DNA from: Vreelandella massiliensis
Lineage (GTDB): Bacteria > Pseudomonadota > Gammaproteobacteria > Pseudomonadales > Halomonadaceae
Direction: 5' to 3'
DNA: 64,000 nt
NCBI RefSeq assembly: GCF_900155385.1
Contig: NZ_LT699744.1
Span: 577,562 to 641,561 of the forward strand
Shown: positions 28,520 through 40,204 of the stretch, in pieces
Layout of the letters: every line of letters starts with the position of its first letter
How positions within the stretch are numbered: the first letter of the stretch is position 1
Program-made: the position numbers and the translations under genes
Notes under the pieces: generated by a model
Database searches by the model: none
Seen by the model: the letters and a program-made list of their open reading frames with translations, nothing else
What the model was told of the DNA's origin: nothing

Positions 28520-28768
28520 ATGTCCAAAGGGCAGTCCCTTCAAGATCCATACTTGAATATTTTGCGCAAGGAGCGCATTCCGGTCTCCATCTTTTTGGTG
28601 AACGGCATTAAGCTGCAGGGCCAGATTGAGTCATTTGACCAGTTTGTGATCCTGCTCCGTAACACCGTCAGTCAGATGGTTTACAAGCATGCCATTTCGA
28701 CCGTGGTACCCTCTCGCAACGTTCGTCTGCCGGCCCAAGACCCCGCAGCGGCCGATGCCGAGGTTTAA
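28520..28768 (+). CDS. hfq: RNA chaperone Hfq
   Basis: An 82-residue hexameric Sm-like protein that pairs small RNAs with mRNAs. Sm1 covers [22 protein letters not shown] and Sm2 has the YKHAIST motif. The proximal-face residues Gln8, Phe42 and Lys56-His57 equivalents are visible. The C-terminal tail is only about 15 residues (APAQD-type, ending DAEV), like Pseudomonas Hfq and much shorter than in E. coli. The ATG follows GGGAGAG at good spacing; an open frame extends further upstream but begins in poorly conserved sequence. Confidence 0.97.
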   Translation: MSKGQSLQDPYLNILRKERIPVSIFLVNGIKLQGQIESFDQFVILLRNTVSQMVYKHAISTVVPSRNVRLPAQDPAAADAEV

Positions 28769-28807
28769 TGCCACACGAAGCAGGCAGAACAGTCCATGAG
28801 GTATTGA

Positions 28808-30118
28808 TTGTTTTTTGAGCGCCCCGATGCCGGTGAAACGGCAGTACTCGTGCACGTCGATTTTCACGACGAGCGCGAGCGTGAAGACGCAGGTGAATTC
28901 CTGGAGCTTGTGCGTTCTGCCGGCGCAGTGCCGGCGACGCTGCTCACCGCTAGTCGTCATCGCCCCGACTCGAGAACGTTTATCGGGTCGGGCAAGCTTG
29001 AGGAGCTGCGGGCGATGCTTGCGGCTCATCAAGCGGAGCTTGTGATCTTCAATCACGGCTTAAGCCCCTCGCAAGAGCGTAATCTAGAGCATGAGCTTAA
29101 GTGTCGCGTGCTTGATCGCACGGGACTGATTCTGGATATTTTTGCTCAGCGAGCCCGAACGCATGAGGGGAAGCTGCAGGTTGAGCTTGCCCAGTTGGAG
29201 TATATGTCCACGCGCCTTGTGCGAGGCTGGACGCACCTTGAACGGCAGAAGGGCGGGATTGGTCTGCGCGGCCCGGGTGAAACACAGCTTGAAACTGACC
29301 GGCGTCTGCTGCGCGCGCGGATCAAGGCCATTCATAAGCGCCTCGACAAAGTGCGCAGCCAGCGCGAGCAGAATCGTCGTGCCCGTTCTCGCGCCGAGAT
29401 CCCCAGTATTTCACTGGTGGGTTACACCAACGCGGGCAAGTCAACGCTGTTTAACTCGCTGACCGACTCAGAGGTGTATGCAGCGGACCAGCTTTTTGCC
29501 ACGCTAGACCCAACGCTCCGGCGCATGGAGATTGACGACGTTGGTCCGGTGGTCATGGCCGATACGGTCGGCTTTATCCGTCATTTGCCGCATAAACTGG
29601 TCGAGGCCTTTCAAGCCACGCTTCAGGAAGCCGCCGACGCCACGCTTTTGGTGCATGTGATCGATGCCGCCGATCCCGATCGTGATCTCAACGTGGAGCA
29701 GGTCGAGAACGTGTTGAAAGAGATTGGCGCCGATGATGTGCCTATGCTCAAGGTCATGAATAAAATCGACCAGCTGGATAGCGCTCCCCGCATTGAGCGT
29801 GACGGTGATGGCAAGCCTGAAGTGGTATGGCTATCCGCGCGCGAGCAGCGCGGTTTGGATCTTTTACAGCAGGCGTTAAGTGAACGCCTCGCGGATGATG
29901 TCATCGATTTTTCCATGACACTGGCGCCCGAGCAGGGCAAGCTACGGGCGGGGCTGCATGCCCTCAACGCCGTGCGTGAAGAGTCTTTTGATGAGCATGG
30001 GCATTCGGTTTTGGACGTGCGCTTGCCGCGGCGTGACTTTAATCAGCTGATGGCGCAGCTTGGCGAGCGTGCCAGCACGTATTTGCCCGAAACACTGCAA
30101 GAGCCTGCGGAGTGGTAG
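28808..30118 (+). CDS. hflX: Ribosome-associated GTPase HflX
   Basis: Splits stalled 70S ribosomes, notably under heat stress. The 436-residue protein has the N-terminal HflX domain (HVDF, GSGKLEEL, NHGLSPSQERNLE), a helical linker and a GTPase domain with GYTNAGKST (G1), DTVGFIRHLP (G3) and NKID (G4). There is no ATG near the expected start. The TTG at 28808, six bases after GAGG, gives MFFERPDAGE, which matches the E. coli beginning MFDRYDAGE. It is part of the hfq-hflX-hflK-hflC block. Confidence 0.95.
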   Translation: MFFERPDAGETAVLVHVDFHDEREREDAGEFLELVRSAGAVPATLLTASRHRPDSRTFIGSGKLEELRAMLAAHQAELVIFNHGLSPSQERNLEHELKCRVLDRTGLILDIFAQRARTHEGKLQVELAQLEYMSTRLVRGWTHLERQKGGIGLRGPGETQLETDRRLLRARIKAIHKRLDKVRSQREQNRRARSRAEIPSISLVGYTNAGKSTLFNSLTDSEVYAADQLFATLDPTLRRMEIDDVGPVVMADTVGFIRHLPHKLVEAFQATLQEAADATLLVHVIDAADPDRDLNVEQVENVLKEIGADDVPMLKVMNKIDQLDSAPRIERDGDGKPEVVWLSAREQRGLDLLQQALSERLADDVIDFSMTLAPEQGKLRAGLHALNAVREESFDEHGHSVLDVRLPRRDFNQLMAQLGERASTYLPETLQEPAEW

Positions 30119-30236
30119 GCTGCCTTTGTACGTGTTATCCCATAGGATTTTATAGGTTTTCGCAGCAACAGTAGCTACTAGCACAACGATTTTTTAAGTC
30201 GCAGGTGCAGCTGAACACCTTAGTGGAGAAAAACGT

Positions 30237-31481
30237 ATGGCCTGGAATGAGCCCGGTGGTGGCAACCAGCACGACCCTTGGAGTGGCGGTGGCCGACGCG
30301 GTGGCAAAAGCGACGGCGGCGGCAACGGTGGTGGTAATAATGGAGGTAACAACCAAGGGCCTCCGGACCTTGATGAAGCGCTGAAAAAGTTTCAGGACAA
30401 GCTCAACCGGATGGTGGGCGGTGGCGGCAAAAAAGGCGGCGGCGGTAAAAAAGGAGGGGGTGGCAACAAACCGCGCAACACCTTCGCCTTGCCGGGCCTT
30501 CTTATTATCGTTGCGCTGGCGATTTGGGCGGCGTCGGGTTTCTACCTAGTGGATCAATCCGAGCGTGGTGTCGTGCTGCGTTTTGGTAAATTCCAAGAGA
30601 TCGTAACGCCCGGTTTGCAGTGGAACCCGCCGCTGGTCGATGATGTGCGTATGGTGAACGTCACCCGTGTACGCTCTATAACGCAAACGCAGTCGATGCT
30701 AACTCGCGATGAGAACATCGTTGAGGTGGAAATTTCGGCCCAGTATCAAGTGGCTAATCCGCGCGATTTTGTTATCAACCTGCGCGACCCCAATCTCTCG
30801 ATTGAAAACGCTCTCGACTCTTCGTTGCGTCACGTGGTGGGGGGAACGGATATGATCGAGATTCTGACCTCAGGGCGTGAAATCTTAGGTAGCTCTGTGG
30901 CGAGCCGCTTGCAATCCTACTTGGATAGCTATGGTGCCGGTATCCGCTTGCAAACGATCAACATCGAGTCAACCTCCGCGCCTGACCCCGTCATTGATGC
31001 CTTCGACGACGTTATTCGGGCGCGCGAGGACAGGCAACGGATCATCAACCAAGCTATCGCGTATGCCAATTCGGTCATCCCCGAAGCGCAAGGCCAGGCG
31101 CAGCGCATTATTGAGCAGGGCCAGGGCTACCGCGAATCGGTGGTCGCCGAAGCGCAGGGTCAAGCCAACCGTTTCAACTCCCTGCTTGGCGAGTACGAAA
31201 ACTCACCCGAGGTCATGCGTGAGCGGATGTATCTTGACGCTATCCAAGACGTCTTTGGTGGCACGCCAAAAGTCCTTTTGGACGTAAGCGAAAATGCCCC
31301 GCTGATGTATCTGCCTTTGGATCAAATGCGTGGTGGTAGTAGCGGCGGCAGCTCTTCTAACCAAAGCGGCAATGAGAATCTCGATCCACGCGTGCTTGAA
31401 CGCTTAAGCAGTGGTCAAAGCAGCCAGAGCAGTGGCTCATCATCAAACAGCAGTAACTCTATTCGCAGGGAGGGCCGGTAA
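30237..31481 (+). CDS. hflK: FtsH protease regulator HflK
   Basis: A stomatin/prohibitin-family membrane protein that with HflC forms a large periplasmic-facing cage around FtsH. Of 414 residues, the first 80 are cytoplasmic and unusually rich in Gly, Asn and Lys, including repeated GGGGKKGGGG units (residues about 60-78). One transmembrane helix (about 84-105) and the prohibitin (SPFH) domain follow. A Ser/Gln/Asn-rich tail runs from about 365. GGAG lies eight bases ahead of the ATG. It ends directly against hflC with no gap. Confidence 0.96.
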   Translation: MAWNEPGGGNQHDPWSGGGRRGGKSDGGGNGGGNNGGNNQGPPDLDEALKKFQDKLNRMVGGGGKKGGGGKKGGGGNKPRNTFALPGLLIIVALAIWAASGFYLVDQSERGVVLRFGKFQEIVTPGLQWNPPLVDDVRMVNVTRVRSITQTQSMLTRDENIVEVEISAQYQVANPRDFVINLRDPNLSIENALDSSLRHVVGGTDMIEILTSGREILGSSVASRLQSYLDSYGAGIRLQTINIESTSAPDPVIDAFDDVIRAREDRQRIINQAIAYANSVIPEAQGQAQRIIEQGQGYRESVVAEAQGQANRFNSLLGEYENSPEVMRERMYLDAIQDVFGGTPKVLLDVSENAPLMYLPLDQMRGGSSGGSSSNQSGNENLDPRVLERLSSGQSSQSSGSSSNSSNSIRREGR

Positions 31482-32369
31482 ATGATTAATAATCGTTCCC
31501 TGCTGATCGTTGGTGGCTTGGCTGCAGTCGCCTGGTTGGCCAGTAACAGTTTGTATGTCGTGGATGAAACCGAACGCGCGGTGAAGTTGCGCTTCGGTGA
31601 AGTCATCGAAGAGAACATCCAGCCGGGTCTGCATGTGAAAGTGCCGATCACGCAAACGGTGCGTAAATTTGATACGCGCTTGTTGACGCTGGACACCGAC
31701 ACGAGCCGTTACCTCACGCTAGAGCAAAAAGCGGTGATCGTGGACTCCTACGTCAAGTGGCAGGTGGTGAACCCCACGCGTTACTACGAGGCAACCTCGG
31801 GTGACGAGATGGTGGCGGTACGCTTGATTCAGCCGCGTGTTGACGAGAGTTTACGTAACGAGTTTGGGCGTTTGAACCTGCAGGAAATCATCGCTGAGCG
31901 CCGCGATGACTTGATGACAGGGCCAACGCAAGAGCTTGACGAGTTGATGCGCGAGGAGCTGGGCGTTGCAATACGCGATATCCGCATTAAACGAATTGAT
32001 CTTCCCGATGACGTTTCCGCTGCGGTGTTTGAGCGTATGCGTTCCGAGCGTGAGCGAGAAGCCCGCGAGTGGCGCGCCCAAGGTCAGGAAGAGGCCGAGC
32101 GCATTCGGGCCAACGCCGACCGTCGCCGCCAGGTGCTGATTGCGCAAGCCAATGAACGGGCTGAAACGCTGCGCGGTGAAGGGGATGCCCAGGCCGCGGC
32201 GGTCTACTCGCAGGCATACGGCCAGGACCAGGAGTTCTTCTCCTTCTGGCGCAGCCTGAATGCCTACCGCGAGAGCTTCTCGGACAACGGCAACCTGCTG
32301 GTGCTTGAGCCCGACAGCGAGTTCTTCCGCTACTTGCGCAGTCCTTCAGCGACTAGCGACGCTGAATAG
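31482..32369 (+). CDS. hflC: FtsH protease regulator HflC
   Basis: The 295-residue partner of HflK. A single N-terminal helix (about 5-22) is followed by the SPFH domain (VVDETERAVKLRFGE) and a long charged helix around 185-245 with REREAREWRAQGQEEAERIRA. That helix forms the cage wall in known structures. The start is the ATG immediately after the hflK stop. A strong terminator lies about 80 bases after its stop, so the hflK-hflC message probably ends here. Confidence 0.96.
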   Translation: MINNRSLLIVGGLAAVAWLASNSLYVVDETERAVKLRFGEVIEENIQPGLHVKVPITQTVRKFDTRLLTLDTDTSRYLTLEQKAVIVDSYVKWQVVNPTRYYEATSGDEMVAVRLIQPRVDESLRNEFGRLNLQEIIAERRDDLMTGPTQELDELMREELGVAIRDIRIKRIDLPDDVSAAVFERMRSEREREAREWRAQGQEEAERIRANADRRRQVLIAQANERAETLRGEGDAQAAAVYSQAYGQDQEFFSFWRSLNAYRESFSDNGNLLVLEPDSEFFRYLRSPSATSDAE

Positions 32370-32389
32370 GATGGGGTAATGCGGTAGCG

Positions 32390-32421
32390 CCGGGTGAGCC
32401 TCGAATGCGGGGTTCACCCGG
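32390..32421 (+). repeat. Hairpin in the hflC-hisZ gap
   Basis: CCGGGTGA (32390-32397) and TCACCCGG (32414-32421) are perfect 8-base complements with a 16-base loop, about 20 bases after the hflC stop. No T-run follows; it may stabilise the 3' end of the hflC message ahead of the true terminator. Confidence 0.5.
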
Positions 32422-32445
32422 AGGCTAAACGTGATAGACTTTGTT

Positions 32446-32469
32446 AACCGGGCGTTGCCCGGTTTTTTT
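32446..32469 (+). terminator. Intrinsic terminator after hflC
   Basis: CCGGGC (32448-32453), loop GTT, GCCCGG (32457-32462), then seven T residues (32463-32469), with AA/TT extending the stem. A textbook rho-independent terminator that separates hflKC from hisZ-purA. Confidence 0.9.
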
Positions 32470-32587
32470 GTGGCCCGGCTTTTGTGACACAGGCTAAGCG
32501 ATGCAGGCTTTTGTGGCCCGCTTTTTGTCGTCTGATGTTTGTCGCTAGCGCCGTGAGCTTTTATTGTCGTCTCGCAGGATTGTTCCT

Positions 32588-35094
<2,507 letters not shown>

Positions 35095-35101
35095 GTGCGC
35101 C

Positions 35102-35701
35102 TCAATAGTCGATACCGCGCCGTGCCTGAATGCCGTTATTGAAGGCATGGCGCACTTCCTGCATTTCGGTCACGGTATCGGCCATGGCGATCAAATCACG
35201 ATGGGCATTGCGCCCGGTTATAATCACCGTCTGCTCACGCGGGCGGTTCTCTAGTGCTTGCTTGACCGTTTCGATATCCAGGTAGCCAAACTTCAGCATG
35301 TAGGTGATTTCATCGAGCACCACCAGGTAGACCTCGGGGTCTGCCAGCATGCGGGCGGCTTCGTTCCACACCTCTTGGCAAGCGCGGGTGTCCTCTTCGC
35401 GATTTTGCGTCTCCCAGGTAAAACCTGTTGCCATGATGGCGACTTCAAGGTTGGCATCCTCTTCCAAGCGGTTGCGTTCACCGCACTCCCACAGGCCCTT
35501 GATAAACTGCACGACGCCTACCTTGTAGCCATAACCCAGCGCCCGGGTGACGGTGCCCCAGGCGGCGGTGGTTTTGCCTTTGCCATTGCCGGTGTTGATC
35601 AAGAGTAGCCCGCGCTCCTCGGTGGCGCTGGCGACTTTTTCGTCGACGTGCGCTTTGAGTTTCTGCATCGACGCTCTGTGACGCGAGTCGCGATCGCTCA
35701 T
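35102..35701 (-). CDS. cobO: Cob(I)alamin adenosyltransferase
   Basis: Converts cob(I)alamin to adenosylcobalamin or acts in the corrinoid pathway (BtuR/CobA/CobO family). The 199-residue protein has a P-loop variant NTGNGKGKTTAAWG and the family segments VGVVQFIKG and VVLDEITYMLK. ATP binds in the unusual orientation in this family. No other cobalamin gene and no cobalamin riboswitch are visible nearby, so it may serve salvage of imported corrinoid. An Asp/Glu-rich first 15 residues precede the fold. Confidence 0.94.
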   Translation of the reverse strand: MSDRDSRHRASMQKLKAHVDEKVASATEERGLLLINTGNGKGKTTAAWGTVTRALGYGYKVGVVQFIKGLWECGERNRLEEDANLEVAIMATGFTWETQNREEDTRACQEVWNEAARMLADPEVYLVVLDEITYMLKFGYLDIETVKQALENRPREQTVIITGRNAHRDLIAMADTVTEMQEVRHAFNNGIQARRGIDY

Positions 35702-35925
35702 TCCTGTCTCCTAATCAGGGTAAATAGGCGGTCAGTATGCATCAGGGTAGAGGGAAAGAGAATTGGAGTGGCTAATTTTTGTATAGGTTTTTCGCCTTTT
35801 CTGTCTTTTTTGCAAAAGGTGTGTCTAGTTAAATCGATATCATCGTTTAGTGGCATGCTAGAAGGATGGCAGATAAGCGGGTAGCTGCTCTAGAATGGTG
35901 GGCTATCTTTGTCTAGGAATTGCTC

Positions 35926-36411
35926 ATGCCCTCATTTGATATTGTCTCTGAATTCGACCAGCACGAAGCGACCAATGCGGTTGACCAAGCCAACCGTGAA
36001 GTTCAGTCTCGGTTTGACTTTAAAGGCGTTGACGCCAGTTTTCGCCTTGAGGGTGATACCGTTCACCTTGAGGCCGAAGTCGACTTCCAGCTAAAACAGA
36101 TGCTCGATGTCCTGCGCAATCGTTTGATTGCCCGCGGTATCGACGCGCGCTGCATGGAAGTGCAAGAGCCGGAGCTTTCGGGTGTGAAAGCGCGCCAATC
36201 GGTGACGCTTAAGCAGGGGCTTGATGCCGCACAAGCAAAGGATATCGTCAAGCGCATTAAGGCGAGTAAAGCCAAGGTTCAGGCGCAAATTCAAGGCGAA
36301 AAAGTCCGCGTGACGGGTAAAAAGCGCGATGATTTGCAAGGTATTATCGCACTGTTAAAAAGTGAAGAAGGGCCCGACTTACCGCTGCAGTTTGATAACT
36401 TTCGCGATTAA
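35926..36411 (+). CDS. yajQ: YajQ family cyclic-di-GMP/nucleotide-binding protein
   Basis: A 161-residue protein with two RNP-like domains, starting MPSFDIVSEFD as in other YajQ. E. coli YajQ binds nucleotides, and homologues in Xanthomonas and Pseudomonas bind c-di-GMP and influence transcription. The ATG at 35926 has AGGA eight bases ahead; a TTG two codons upstream is less likely. Its conserved DFKGVDASFRLEG and KRDDLQGII segments are intact. It stands alone, with a 224-base upstream region shared with cobO in which nothing clear was recognised. Confidence 0.93.
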   Translation: MPSFDIVSEFDQHEATNAVDQANREVQSRFDFKGVDASFRLEGDTVHLEAEVDFQLKQMLDVLRNRLIARGIDARCMEVQEPELSGVKARQSVTLKQGLDAAQAKDIVKRIKASKAKVQAQIQGEKVRVTGKKRDDLQGIIALLKSEEGPDLPLQFDNFRD

Positions 36412-36473
36412 TTTCCCCTTTGCTCACGTCGAGCCCTTACATAACGCTTATGCCTAACAAGGAGTCATGCATC

Positions 36474-39104
36474 ATGTCCGCCCCCCAGCCGGTTTACCTA
36501 AGCGACTATCAGCCGCCCGCCTATCGTGTTACCCATACCGAGCTGACGTTTGATCTTGACCCTGCCCAAACGCGCGTTAGAGCACGCTTGTTCCTTGAGC
36601 GTCATGCTGATGCCGATGCCACTACGCCCCTTTTTCTCAATGGTGAAGGGCTTGCGCTCAACTCCCTAGCGATTGACGGTAAAGCGCTTGATGAGAGCGC
36701 CTACCAAGTCGATGAGTACGGTCTCACCATCGAGAGCGCTCCGGCCGCGTTTACCTTGGAGAGCGAGGTCACGATTGCACCAAAGGCCAATACAGCGCTA
36801 GAAGGGTTGTACCAGTCCAACGGCATATACTGTACCCAGTGCGAGGCGGAGGGGTTTCGACGGATTACCTTTTACCCCGACCGCCCGGATGTCATGGCGA
36901 CGTTTCGTGTCACCCTTATCGGTGACAAAACCCGGGAGCCGGTGCTACTGGCCAATGGCAATCCGGTTGAGCGGGGGGAGTTGGAGAACAACCGCCATTT
37001 CGCTACCTGGGAAGACCCGCATCCCAAACCTTGCTATCTCTTTGCTCTAGTCGCCGGTGATTTAAAACGCGTCGAAGAGCACTTCACCACCATGAGCGGT
37101 CGTCAGGTAGCGCTGCAAATTTGGGTAGAAGAGGAGAACTTGGCCAAAACCGACCACGCCATGGCGTCATTAAAGCGCGCGATGACATGGGATGAACAGG
37201 CGTATGGCCGCGAGTACGATCTGGACCTGTTCATGATCGTCGCCGTCAACGACTTCAACATGGGCGCCATGGAAAATAAGGGGCTCAATATCTTCAATTC
37301 GGCGGCCGTGCTCACCCATCCCGACACCGCGACCGATGCCGCCTTTCAACAAGTGGAAGGTATCGTGGCGCACGAATACTTTCACAATTGGTCGGGTAAC
37401 CGCGTGACCTGCCGCGACTGGTTTCAGCTCTCGTTAAAGGAGGGCTTTACGGTTTTTCGTGACCAGTGCTTCACCGCCGATACCAATTCGGCCCCGGTCA
37501 AGCGTATTCAAGACGTTTCGTTTTTTCGTACCGCGCAGTTTGCTGAAGACGCCGGCCCTACCGCGCATCCGGTTCGGCCTGATCACTACATCGAGATCAC
37601 CAACTTCTACACCCTGACGATCTACGAAAAGGGTGCTGAGGTCGTGCGGATGTTGTGCAACCTGGTGGGGTGGGAAGCATTTCGTCGTGGCAGTGATCTC
37701 TATTTCTCCCGTTTTGACGGCCAGGCGGTGACCATTGAAGACTTTGTAACCTGCATGGAAGAGGTCTCCGACGTGGAGCTTGGCCAATTCATGCGTTGGT
37801 ACGAACAGGCCGGCACCCCGGAAATTGATGCTCACGGCGAGTATGATTATGTCAATGCGGCGTACCACTTAACCTTGCGTCAGCGCACGCCGGCGACCCC
37901 TGGGCAAACGGAGAAAGCGCCGCTGCATATTCCGGTGCGCATGGGGCTTGTGGGGACCAAGTCGGGCCAAGATCTCACCCTTACCCTTGACGGCGAAAAA
38001 TTGGGTAAAGATGCCGTTGTGCATCTGCGCGAAGATGAACAGACCTTTATCTTTACCGATGTAGCGGAAGCGCCGGTACCGTCGCTTCTGCGCCACTTCT
38101 CGGCGCCGGTGAAGATGCACTTCCCTTATTCACGGGAGGATCTAGCCTTCCTACTGACCCACGATAGCGATGGCTTCAACCGTTGGGACGCCGGTCAGCG
38201 ACTGGCCATGCTCGCCTTGGATGACCTGATTGCCGCGCATCGCAACGGGGTAGAAAAAGTGATGGATAATCGCGTGATTGAGGCCTATCGCGCGCTGCTC
38301 ACAACCCCGACGGATGATAAAGCCGTGCTGGCCGAGATGGTGGCGCTGCCCACCGAGGCCTACATCGCCGAGCAGCAGCCGCTGGTGGATATTGATGCGA
38401 TCCACGCCGCTCGGGAGTTTGTGCGCCAGTCGCTCGCCATGGCACTGCGCGATGAGTTCATCGCGGTGTATGAAGCCAACCAGTCCCAAGAACCCTACTC
38501 GCCAACCCCCGAGCAAATCGGTCAGCGCAGCCTGAAAAATGTGGCGCTGTCGTACCTCATGTCGATTGAGGAGCCGCAAGCGATCGAGTTCTGCCAAGAC
38601 CAGTTCAAAGCCGATCACAACATGACCGATGTGCGTCATGCCTTGACCCTACTGGTACACAGCGACCGCGATGACCTCTCCTCACCCGCTTTGAAGGCGT
38701 TCGGTGAAAAATGGGCGCACGACCCGCTGGTGATGGATCAGTGGTTTACGATTCAGGTCACGCGACCCCAGGCAGATGCGCTCGATCGGGTGAAACACCT
38801 GATGCACCACCCCGCTTTCTCGCTTAAAAACCCCAACAAGGTGCGCGCGCTGATCGGGGCCTTCACGCAAAACCGTGTCAACTTCCATCGTCTGGACGGG
38901 GCAGGCTATGCCTTGCTAGCCGACGTCGTGATTGAGCTCAACCGTCTTAATCCTGAAATCGCCGCTCGCCTGATCACCCCGCTGACACGCTGGCAGCGCT
39001 TTGATGAAACGCGTCAAACCTTGATGAAGGAGCAGTTGGAACGCATCAAGCGTGAGCCACTGTCGTCAAATGTGTATGAAGTAGTGGAAAAGGCGCTCGC
39101 GTAA
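36474..39104 (+). CDS. pepN: Aminopeptidase N
   Basis: A broad-specificity M1 zinc aminopeptidase of the cytosol; 876 residues against 870 in E. coli. The GAMEN substrate motif (264-268) and the zinc motif HEYFHNW (His300, Glu301, His304) with Glu323 in LKEGFT are all present. An upstream in-frame start (36420) is possible, but AAGGAG lies nine bases before the ATG at 36474 (MSAPQPVYLS), matching the family start. It stands in a solo transcription unit ending 52 bases before the lipid kinase. Confidence 0.97.
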   Translation: MSAPQPVYLSDYQPPAYRVTHTELTFDLDPAQTRVRARLFLERHADADATTPLFLNGEGLALNSLAIDGKALDESAYQVDEYGLTIESAPAAFTLESEVTIAPKANTALEGLYQSNGIYCTQCEAEGFRRITFYPDRPDVMATFRVTLIGDKTREPVLLANGNPVERGELENNRHFATWEDPHPKPCYLFALVAGDLKRVEEHFTTMSGRQVALQIWVEEENLAKTDHAMASLKRAMTWDEQAYGREYDLDLFMIVAVNDFNMGAMENKGLNIFNSAAVLTHPDTATDAAFQQVEGIVAHEYFHNWSGNRVTCRDWFQLSLKEGFTVFRDQCFTADTNSAPVKRIQDVSFFRTAQFAEDAGPTAHPVRPDHYIEITNFYTLTIYEKGAEVVRMLCNLVGWEAFRRGSDLYFSRFDGQAVTIEDFVTCMEEVSDVELGQFMRWYEQAGTPEIDAHGEYDYVNAAYHLTLRQRTPATPGQTEKAPLHIPVRMGLVGTKSGQDLTLTLDGEKLGKDAVVHLREDEQTFIFTDVAEAPVPSLLRHFSAPVKMHFPYSREDLAFLLTHDSDGFNRWDAGQRLAMLALDDLIAAHRNGVEKVMDNRVIEAYRALLTTPTDDKAVLAEMVALPTEAYIAEQQPLVDIDAIHAAREFVRQSLAMALRDEFIAVYEANQSQEPYSPTPEQIGQRSLKNVALSYLMSIEEPQAIEFCQDQFKADHNMTDVRHALTLLVHSDRDDLSSPALKAFGEKWAHDPLVMDQWFTIQVTRPQADALDRVKHLMHHPAFSLKNPNKVRALIGAFTQNRVNFHRLDGAGYALLADVVIELNRLNPEIAARLITPLTRWQRFDETRQTLMKEQLERIKREPLSSNVYEVVEKALA

Positions 39105-39156
39105 GTGGTGGCACACGAGACCGCATCAATCTCGATCTCAAAAGAGGTAGCCCTAG

Positions 39157-40119
39157 GTGAGTGAAGCTGGTTCGCGTTATTTGCTCGTCGTGAATGGACA
39201 ATCATCGGATGAGCCGGCGCTTAGAGACGCTGTGGACAAGCATCGCGATGCCGGCATGGCGCTGACGGTTCGCGTCACCTGGGAAGCGGGGGACGCTGCC
39301 GATTTCACCGAGTGGGCGGCATCCAAAGGCTTTACGCATGTTATTGCCGGTGGCGGCGATGGCACGGTTAACGAGGTAGTGAATGGCATGATGCGGTTGC
39401 CCAAAGCGAAACGCCCGATACTGGGTATCGTTCCGCTCGGTAGCGCCAATGATTTTGCTACCTCAATAGGCGTGCCTTTGGCTTCGGAAGCCGCACTGAA
39501 GGCGGTGAGCCAATGGGAAGGGCAGAGCATTGATGTAGTGCGGGTGAGTGCCACAAAGGAGAATGCTAAGCGTGGTGATCAATACTATATCAATATGACC
39601 ACCTGTGGATTTGGCGCTGAAGTGACGTCATCCACACCTAAAAGGTTAAAGCGTCTATTTGGCGGTGGCGCCTATTCGGTCATGGGTGCATTGAAGGCTT
39701 GGCGTCACACCAGCTATCGCGGCATGTTGGATTGGGGGGAAGGCAAAGAGCAAGCGTCGCTTCTGCTCTTAGCGTTAGGCAACGCCCGCCAAGCGGGTGG
39801 GGGGCAAGTATTGGCCCCTAAAGCAAAGCTCAATGATGGTTTGCTGGACGTACTGTTGGTGCGCGATCTGCCCTCCATCGGTTCGCTCTCTCAGTTACGC
39901 AAAGAGCTGCGCCAATTCCCGCATGACGGTCAATTGGTCCGCTACTTCACCACCCAAAAAATAGATATCACCACGTGCGCTGAAGACCCTGCTTGGCCGG
40001 TGACCCTGGACGGGGAGGCGCGACGCTTCAAAGCGTTCAGCGCCGAAGTGGTGCCATTGGCGGTCACGGTGGCCATGCCCGCGGACTCTCCGCTCCTGGC
40101 TACATCAAAGTCGCAGTAA
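39157..40119 (+). CDS. yegS: YegS-like lipid kinase (DAGK family)
   Basis: A 320-residue diacylglycerol-kinase-like protein. The catalytic DAGKc domain has the nucleotide-binding loop GGGDGTVNEVVNG (about 64-76) and the PLGSANDFA motif. E. coli YegS phosphorylates phosphatidylglycerol in vitro; physiological substrate here is unknown. The GTG start follows AGAGG by nine bases. A good alternative in the same family, a sphingosine-kinase-like protein, cannot be excluded. It is followed after 85 bases by an acidic lipoprotein. Confidence 0.9.
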   Translation: MSEAGSRYLLVVNGQSSDEPALRDAVDKHRDAGMALTVRVTWEAGDAADFTEWAASKGFTHVIAGGGDGTVNEVVNGMMRLPKAKRPILGIVPLGSANDFATSIGVPLASEAALKAVSQWEGQSIDVVRVSATKENAKRGDQYYINMTTCGFGAEVTSSTPKRLKRLFGGGAYSVMGALKAWRHTSYRGMLDWGEGKEQASLLLLALGNARQAGGGQVLAPKAKLNDGLLDVLLVRDLPSIGSLSQLRKELRQFPHDGQLVRYFTTQKIDITTCAEDPAWPVTLDGEARRFKAFSAEVVPLAVTVAMPADSPLLATSKSQ

Positions 40120-40204
40120 AAAAGTGCGTAAAAGTGGGTCGTGAACGTAAAAGCAAGCTTGAAAAATCGAGCGTCAACGTAGGCAACTACAGCGTAAGGA
40201 GATA

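Noticed and set aside
35702-35925. Cobalamin riboswitch between cobO and yajQ
   Set aside because: No B12-box-like motif or large paired structure was visible upstream of cobO.
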